NCBI RefSeq assembly: GCF_026212465.1
Contig: NC_080058.1
Location: 12,227,893 to 12,291,892, forward strand
Length of the DNA: 64,000 nucleotides
From: Amaranthus tricolor
Taxonomy: Eukaryota > Streptophyta > Magnoliopsida > Caryophyllales > Amaranthaceae
Direction: 5' to 3'
Shown: one piece after another, positions 57,179-64,000 of the stretch
How positions within the stretch are numbered: position 1 is the stretch's first letter
Layout of the letters: the number at the start of each line of letters is the position of its first letter
The notes under the pieces: generated by a model
Databases searched by the model: none
What the model was told of the DNA's origin: nothing
What the model saw: the letters and a program-made list of their open reading frames with translations, nothing else
Made by a program: the position numbers and the translations under genes

Positions 57179-57909
57179 TAGGGATGGTAATGGGTCCAGG
57201 ACCCTGTTGGACCCGCTCCGGACCCGCCCCTTTTTTAAGGGTCTGGGTCTAAATTTTTGAGATCCATCGGATCCAGGTCGGATCTGTATGCAAAAAATAT
57301 TTGACGGGTCCGGGTCCGGGTCCTAAGGTGAAGACCCGGACCCGGACCCGGACCCTAAACTTTTAAATTTTATATTATGAATTTCTAATTTTTAAATTCT
57401 AATATTAATTTTTTTATTATTAATATATAATAATATAATGCCTTGGGCCCTTGATCAGTTGATTACTTAATTCACTTGATTGCCTTCTCAAGTTCTCATT
57501 CTCAATCCAGCAACCCTAAGTCCCTAATTTTTTTCTCATTCACTTGATTCACTATGTTTCTCATTTAGTCTTTTATATTTGATTTTTAATTATGTATCTA
57601 GACAAGTGTTTTTACGTTTTAGTAATTATTTTGTATTTGAATTTTATGGACTCGAACAAGTGTTTGTAATACGATAATAAGTTGCTTACAAAAATACAAA
57701 AAGACTCGCAAAAGGTACATTTTGACAAATTAAAAAGGCTTTGTATAAGACCCATTAAGGACCCTAGACCCGTCAGATCCGTAGGGTCTGGGTCTGGGTC
57801 TGAAAATTTTGGACCCTAACCGGATTCGGGTCTCGATCCATAAAAAATAAAAGGGTCCGTGTCCGGGTTTGGCCAGACCCGCTCCAGACTCGCCACATGA
57901 CCATCCCTA
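57179..57909. mobile_element. hAT MITE, relative of 1780-2319
   Basis: Ends TAGGGATGGTAATGGG and (inverse) TAGGGATGGTCATGTG. Flanks GTGATCAT (57171-57178) and GTGATCGT (57910-57917), 7 of 8 matching. 731 bp. It shares the GGGTCC/GACCCG interior and an internal block with the MITE in the Athila LTR, but has about 190 bp more in the middle. No ORF. Confidence 0.9.
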
Positions 57910-59247
57910 GTGATCGTCATCACCGAAACTACGGTTCTTGCCAGAACGAAACGGGATCGGGGGCTCGAGACCGATCCGAATAACCAGTACATATTATCAA
58001 GCTATAGGATTTCACAATAATCCGGATATAAATATCCGTTGCTAATTTCCAAAAATGGACATTTTTCAATGTCAAACATTTCAATATAAACCATAACTTA
58101 AACTATAAAATACTTAAATTAAATTTAAAGGATAGTAGTGTTTGTAGGATTACCTTTCTATGCCATGATTAACAATCAATAATTAAAATACCAATCAATT
58201 CATCATCAACCATCAACATGTAAAAGCTTGAGTTACTATCAATGGACTTTAGCCAATTTTCATCAATCTTAAATCCCAAATACCCAACTTATATCATACC
58301 CAAATAATATCAACTAATCAAATACCCAATTGATACTAGAACTAAATACCCATATTAATCAAATAAGAACTCGTAACTTAACATAACCAATCAATAAAAC
58401 CCAATGGAAGGATAAATAATAATCATAAACACTTGATAGAAGGAGTACTCAATTTGAACCCCAACTTTAATTATGAACAAATAAATTTGAAATGCTATTT
58501 GCGGATTTTCATGACACCCTGTTAGTATTTTGGGCATAACTCTCTCATGCGAACTCATATTGGGGCGATTCAAACGCTTAATCGACCGCGACTCAGAGCT
58601 GTACAAATCATATGCAGACACCAGAACCCAGAAATGGCCAGAATATATTCAAAATCATCTATGAACAGAGAGGACAAAATCTGAATTTTTAAGATTTATA
58701 AATGAACTTTGCTCTTAAACTTTGAACATGAATCAGAACCTCAAATTGAAACCATAAACACTAAACCAGTTGAATTTACCCAAATATGATCCTACAAATA
58801 CCAAATTTTCAACTAAACAGAATTACTCTCAAATAAGAACAATAAGAACCCAATATGAAACTCAACAAACCCTTGACAAAGAACACAAATTACTCCCAAT
58901 TCAATTGTGATTTTTCTATAATAGAAGAGAGAATAAGATGGGTATTCTGATTTTACTCTTCAATTAGATGATAAATACTTTAAAATAATTGCATAAATAA
59001 AATGGTGACTCTAATAATTTCAGAAATATTTGTGAGCTTTTAATGTGATAAAGATGAGCTTTTTGAGAGATGGTGAGTGAGAGCTTTACGAACTTTGCTT
59101 TATCTTTCTATAAAATTATATGTGAAGGAGATGATGAAGTGACGAATGATAGTAAAATAAGTTTACTGATGTTTGTCTTCAACAAGACACATAGATAATA
59201 AATGTATCACTTGACTCCATGAGAAAACAACTAAATTTTGTGTCTAA
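57910..59247. other. Non-coding spacer before the CACTA element
   Basis: No intact gene. 58500-58640 (GGGCATAACTCTCTCATGCG and neighbours) resembles retroelement LTR text on the minus strand, but no borders were found. Otherwise AT-rich. Confidence 0.4.
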
Positions 59248-60868
59248 CACTAGTGGAAAAAAATGTATCTGTTGTGTGTTATTTGCTGCAGTTTTATTTA
59301 GACGCAGCATTAAATAGCAAAAAAAAACGCAAAAAAAAATATAACAAATGCTGTGGTTTTCTTGATGCCCGCAGCATATAAGTCTTTTTTAAAATAAAAA
59401 TTAAACTATATGTTGCGGTTTTAGTTTGCCCACAGCAATTAAGCTTCCTTTAACAATCTAAAACTTGCCTTTTAACGTTCAAAAAACCTACTGCATTATA
59501 ATACGCTGTTGCTTCTCCACGTACGGTTGTATTCCAAAACCTCCTAAAACCTCTGCTTCATCATCACCTCAATACGAAAAAACTGTTGCTTCATTCTTGT
59601 TCATCTTGTATATCATCTTGTTCTTGTTCAAGCTTCATTCTTGTTCAACACGAAAAAACCCACTCTGCTTCTTTAACCCACATCGGAAAAAACCCACTCT
59701 GCTTCATCATCATCTTATTCTTGTTCAAGCTTCATTCCAAACCCACACGAAATTTGGGCTTAGTTCTTGTTCTTCTTCAAGGGATAATCTTTTAAAGCTT
59801 ATTTTTAGTTGTTCTAGCTTCAATGTGTTTTAGGGCTTAATTTTTTTTATACTTATTTTGATTTTGTTTTTCATTGTATAGGTTACATAACCCAAAACCC
59901 ACGAAAATTCAATGTATGAATTTTATTTTGATTTTGTTCGATATGTTTATCTGTTTATATATTTGATGTTATAATTAGTTTGTTCATTATTTTTTTAGTT
60001 TTGCATTTTTTAAAGTTCTTAAAGTTCTTAATTTAAGTTCTTTAAGTTGTTTAATTTTAAGTTTTACATTCTTTTGACGTTGTTATATTTAGTTTGTTAA
60101 TTATTTTGATTTATGTATTTTGTTTACTTATGCATGTAGTTTGTTAATTAATTATGTATGTAGTTTACTTATGTATATGTATGTAGCTTAATTAATTATA
60201 TATGTAGTTTAATTATGTATGTAGTTTACTTATATATGAATAATCACAATAGTTTATTATTATGTATGTAGTTTGTTAATTAATTAAAATACACATAATT
60301 TGAATAATTTAAATAATATGAAGGTTAAATAGGGTTAAATAGGGTAAATTTGGGTTAACTAGGGTTATGTAACTATATATACTTATGTATGTAATGTGTA
60401 TTAATCATGTTTTGAATTAATGAATCACACTTAGGATGACGAAAGCTCGTTCTTGGATGTATGGAAGCATTGAATCATAGTCATATGCTTAAAATTACTT
60501 GGTAAGTTGCGATTTTACGGGTTTTAAAGCGTTTTTGGCACTTTCGCGCATAAAGTAGCTCAAACTTTTTTTGTTTTGCATGAAACTTGGCACACAACAC
60601 TATTAGGTATATATTATTGTGTTGAAATGGTTAGAATTGAAAATCATAGTCATATGCTTAAAATTACTTGATAAGTTGCGATTTTAAGGGTTTTTAAGCT
60701 TTTTTGGCACTTTCGCGCATAAAGTAGCTCAAACTTGGTTTGTTTTGCACGAAACATGGCACACAACACTATTTGGTATATATTATTGTGGTGAAATGGT
60801 TAGAATAGAAATTACATTCCTATGTTCTAATATATTTTTGTTCATACTTATTCACGTACTCATCTACA
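59248..60868 (+). other. CACTA subterminal and 5' leader region
   Basis: 1.6 kb without a real gene. Subterminal repeats (to ~59450), a pyrimidine-rich transcribed-looking stretch (59500-59830, TTCATTCTTGTTC units), then AT-rich sequence with GTATGTAGTTT-type repeats (60120-60280) and the tandem duplication at 60474-60811. Confidence 0.55.
60474..60811 (+). repeat. 169-bp tandem duplication
   Basis: 60474-60642 and 60643-60811 are near-identical, each running from ATCATAGTCATATGCTTAAA to the TGGTTAGAAT end. They differ at a handful of positions. They sit just upstream of the CACTA gene start. Confidence 0.92.
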
Positions 60869-63800
60869 ATGCATCTTTTCAGAGACGAAATTGTCCCCGA
60901 GATTGAGACCTTGGATAATGAACATCATAGTTATGACACTGAAGAGGACCAAATTGTTAGATACGAGCGTATGGCTGAAGAAGCTCCACCACTTAACAAT
61001 GATTATGACACAGAAGACGCCCCACCAATGGATGCTCCCACTACCACTATAAGCGTTGGTTCTAAGAAAAGAAAAGGGCGAGGTCCTACGAAAAACCTCA
61101 AAGTCACAGAACTCATGCATTTGGAATACAATGCATTGGGTCAACCCTTTGGAAAATGGCGTAGGCAATATAGAAAACAAGTGGGCCTATTTATCCGCAA
61201 TATTTCAAAATTGTACACATGGAACGAGGTTCCAGAGGGTTTGAAAAACTCTCTATGGGATGATACTGTGGTAAGAAACTTTACTATTTTTATTCATTTA
61301 GTTTCATTTTAAAATTAATTTAATTGACACTAATAAATATAATTTTTCTTTTGTAGAATCTTTTTCACATCGAGAACGATGAAGAGAAGAAGAATGTGTT
61401 TCTTTCAGCTTTTACTGAAAGATTCAGAGATTTCAAATCCAAGCTAGTAACTGGCTGGATCACCAAGAAGCGTGCCCGTAAGACCAAAAAGGTCAAAACG
61501 GGAAACGAAGGTGGAGAACAAGCACCTTCAAAGATGTCCTATGAAATATGGGGTCACATATCGAAGAATGAATGGGAGGCTTTTGTTGCCAAAAGAACAA
61601 CTCCCATTGAAGTTGTAAGTATTCCATATTATATTATAGCTTTTGATTTAAATTTACTTCTTTTGATTCAATGATTAAACTAATATATGACATTTGATTT
61701 CTATTGATTAATTACGAAAATTTTGGTAAAGCTTCTGAATCAGCAAGCAAAAGGAAGTTTTACCATCGCTAGGGCCCAAAAACGTACGATGAGGCCCGCA
61801 AAGAGTGGGTGGATGCAGGTTTAGATCCCAATCAGAGTCCGGCCACGACCTCATCTATGGCTACCTCCGTATCCGTGAATACTCCTACTGGAGATCGGGT
61901 GCGAGATATTTATTGCGAACTTCATTCCCGAGATGCAAGTGGTAAATTTACCATTACTGATCCGGGAACAAAGAAGTTTGTTGATGTTGTGGTGAGTTTT
62001 GAAATTATTAAGTATATTCTTGATTTGTTTTGTATTTTTTGGCTTGATTTACTTAAACTAATTGCTATATATGTCACTTTTTATTTGAATAGATGAGTTA
62101 GAAGGAAAAACAAGCTACGAGGGAGTTAACCCCAAAAGGCAATGTTGATGCATTACATATGGTCTTAGGGAAAGACCATAGAGGGCAGGTAGTCGGAAAA
62201 GAAGGCGTCCGCGTGGGGTTAAAGAAGGCATTCGACAAAGATTGTGTTGCTACTCAATCCAGAACAATGCCACCTGATGAAGTAGCAACCCTCAGAGCAC
62301 AAATTACGAAGGACGTTCTCTCCAAAGTGGCATTCGTGTTGCAGAAAATGGGAGCACCCACTGTAGACTTGGCAAATTTGATTGTCGAGGATCAGCAAAG
62401 TCAACATGGGGATCCTAAGGCTTCGGCCGAGCCAACACCCGAGCCTATTACCCCCGTAGCACCCCAGCCTATTACTACCCCCAAAGGGCAAAATCCTACA
62501 CCGGAGACCATGAACTTCGTTGCTCAAAATCCTGAGCGAACTCCCAAGCCAGTGGTAAAGGTACATAGTTTTTAAATGTATAAGCACTTATTAATTTAAA
62601 TTGCAACGTGTTTTAATATTTTATTATGATGCTTATTATACTAAACGACACAATTTTCAGGAGGCGACTATTTGTTCTCTTTTACTGCCTCATTTAGGTG
62701 TTGCTAATTGTGACGACTTAACTGAGGTTGCATATGGTGTGGCACAGCCAACCAAAGAGGGCCAAACAGTGCATTCCATGCCTATTACACGTGGCCGCAT
62801 TAGTGTGACCGTAGAAACTATTCTAAAGGGGTTTAAAGATTTCTCACTCCCAGTTTCAATGTCAGAATGGAGCCTTGAGATCCTATCAGACGCCCTAGGT
62901 AGTTTCATCACATGGCCATATGCTTGAGTCCGATTCACTACCATGGTAATAATCATTTATATCTTATTAATTTTTATTATTTTAATTGCATGCTTACACT
63001 AATTTAATTGTATAAATTGAAATAGCAAAAGAGTCCAAAGGACTCTAGGAGAGAGATCGGTTCCTCATCAAAGGTGTCGGTTGGGTCAAAGTCGGTGGCA
63101 ATCACTCTAATTTTGACTAATGCGGAGCTAAAAGATTTCTCTCAAGATTGCAAATGGCTGCACACATGCGCATGTCGCATGCGTAAGGAGGACCCAATCG
63201 TTCTACCCCTGCAGAAGGAACAATTATGCTTTGTTGAGAGCCCTTTTGTAATTATTGGTCCTAGTGACATTGGGCAATTTTTGAGAGGAGAAATGTTGAA
63301 TGTAGCTGTTATCCATGTCTACGTGAGGTGATGTTTATTATCTTACAACTTAGGCATTATTGTTTAATTTTTTTAATAACCGAATTACTGATAAAATTTT
63401 CTTATTCGTGAGTTTATTGCGGCTTACGAGGAGCTAAATTCTTGCGAACCTCCAATAAAAATTGGATGGTTTTGCCCTGAATCGATTTCGGGTACTAAAA
63501 GCGTAAATGATCCAAATGACGTCAAAGAATATATTGAGACTGCTTTGAATAATTCCCTTGCATCTAAACACACGTTTATTCTGGATCCATATGTGGAAGA
63601 GTAAGTTTTATTTTTGAAATTGAACTTATCTTTTGATTTTTAAGTGCACATATTCTTTAAATTTGCGTTTGTAGTTTGCATTGGATACTTTTGGTCATAT
63701 GTCCTTTGACGAATACTGTGCACGTCTTCGACTCATTACAAAAAGCTCAAAGCTCGCCTCGCAACACAAAATTCAAAGCCTTATTGAATGCATAATTTTA

Positions 63801-63979
63801 TAAATTTTACCAATTTCATTTAAGTGTTATATATATAAATAGTATTACATTAATATTATCACATGCATTGATATATAAATAGTTATACTTTTCCCATGTG
63901 TTTCAGCACAATGAAGGAAGTGCATGGAGAAATGGGATCTATATCCAGAGCCACATATTCGAAATGGACAGCAATAAAG
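60869..63979 (+). pseudogene. CACTA-encoded protein: Transposase_24-like N-terminus and Ulp1-like protease C-terminus, incomplete
   Basis: Exons by GT-AG borders and similarity: 60869(or 60881)-61270, 61357-61614, ~61732-61991, 62093-62560, 62661-62945, 63026-63327, 63413-63600, 63675-~63795, 63907-63979. The N-terminus has KKRKGRGPTKNLKVTELM and SLWDDTV, then ERFRDFKSKLVTGWITKK, as in Transposase_24 (En/Spm) proteins. The C-terminus has LHWILLVICP (catalytic His) and TVHVFDSL (catalytic Asp) of Ulp1/C48 peptidases; the Cys would lie beyond 64000. In-frame stops: TAG 61770-61772, TAG 62099-62101, TGA 62925-62927; the border at 63327/63413 does not keep frame. It is likely a decayed copy. Confidence 0.78.
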
Positions 63980-64000
63980 GTACACAACACTAATCGAAAT

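Larger units (their letters stand above)
59248..64000 (+). mobile_element. CACTA (En/Spm) transposon, left part; continues past window
   Basis: Starts CACTAGTGGAAAAA, a standard CACTA terminus. Subterminal motifs follow (GCTGCAG, ACGCAGCATT, CCGCAGCAT, GTTGCGG, about 59275-59445). A multi-exon gene of the plant CACTA accessory type begins at about 60869 and leaves the window at the right edge. The right TIR and any TNPD-type transposase are not in view. The 3-bp TSD cannot be tested without the other end. Confidence 0.85.

Overview
This is a transposon-dense window from a flowering-plant nuclear genome, probably a eudicot. The evidence is two unmistakable plant genes, plant-only transposon lineages (Athila, Sirevirus, Tekay-like LTR, FAR1-type MULE, CACTA), plant-type GT-AG introns and an AT-rich base composition. 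I cannot name the species from the sequence alone.

Only two loci look like ordinary host genes. The first is a two-exon ICR/RIP-type ROP-GTPase effector (40050-41246, +). The second is a single-exon cationic amino acid transporter of the CAT family (43414-45261, -). They converge across about 2.2 kb. Everything else that codes is transposon-derived, and nearly all of it is damaged.

Layout: (1) 170-10980 is an Athila-type Ty3/gypsy element: 5' LTR carrying a hAT MITE with an exact 8-bp target duplication, PBS, gag-pol and a downstream env-like ORF; its 3' LTR is absent. (2) 11219-20368 is a Sirevirus-type copia element with gag, pol and an env-like ORF. Its 3' LTR is reduced to the last 172 bp, but the 5-bp TSD survives. 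It splits a foldback repeat whose two halves can still be rejoined. (3) 22304-29032 and 30658-33907 are two related Mutator-like elements (MULEs). The first carries two convergent genes: a plant-mobile-domain (PMD) protein on + and a FAR1-MULE-SWIM-OTU transposase on -. The second is an internally deleted sibling. Both carry GTCGCAC/GTGCGAC palindromes just inside their ends. (4) 34043-34425 is a hAT MITE and 35628-38612 a wrecked copia element. (5) 40-45 kb holds the two host genes. (6) 45366-50470 is a four-level nest that begins about 105 bp upstream of the CAT start codon: MULE-like derivative, containing a 9-bp-TSD MITE and a hAT MITE, the latter containing a 2.6-kb solo LTR. (7) 52558-53516 is a nearly perfect 0.96-kb inverted repeat. 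(8) 54008-56656 is an internally deleted hAT transposon with perfect TSD, and 57179-57909 is a second MITE with similar termini. (9) 59248 to the right edge is the left part of a CACTA (En/Spm) element with a multi-exon gene of the Transposase_24/Ulp1-protease type; it runs out of the window.

The most interesting material is the MULE pair. It combines a captured PMD gene, a transposase ending in an OTU cysteine protease, and matching palindromes in the leader introns of both transcription units. The giant hairpin at 53 kb, a likely siRNA source, comes second. Coordinates of transposon ends come from visible termini and target-site duplications where stated; other boundaries are approximate.
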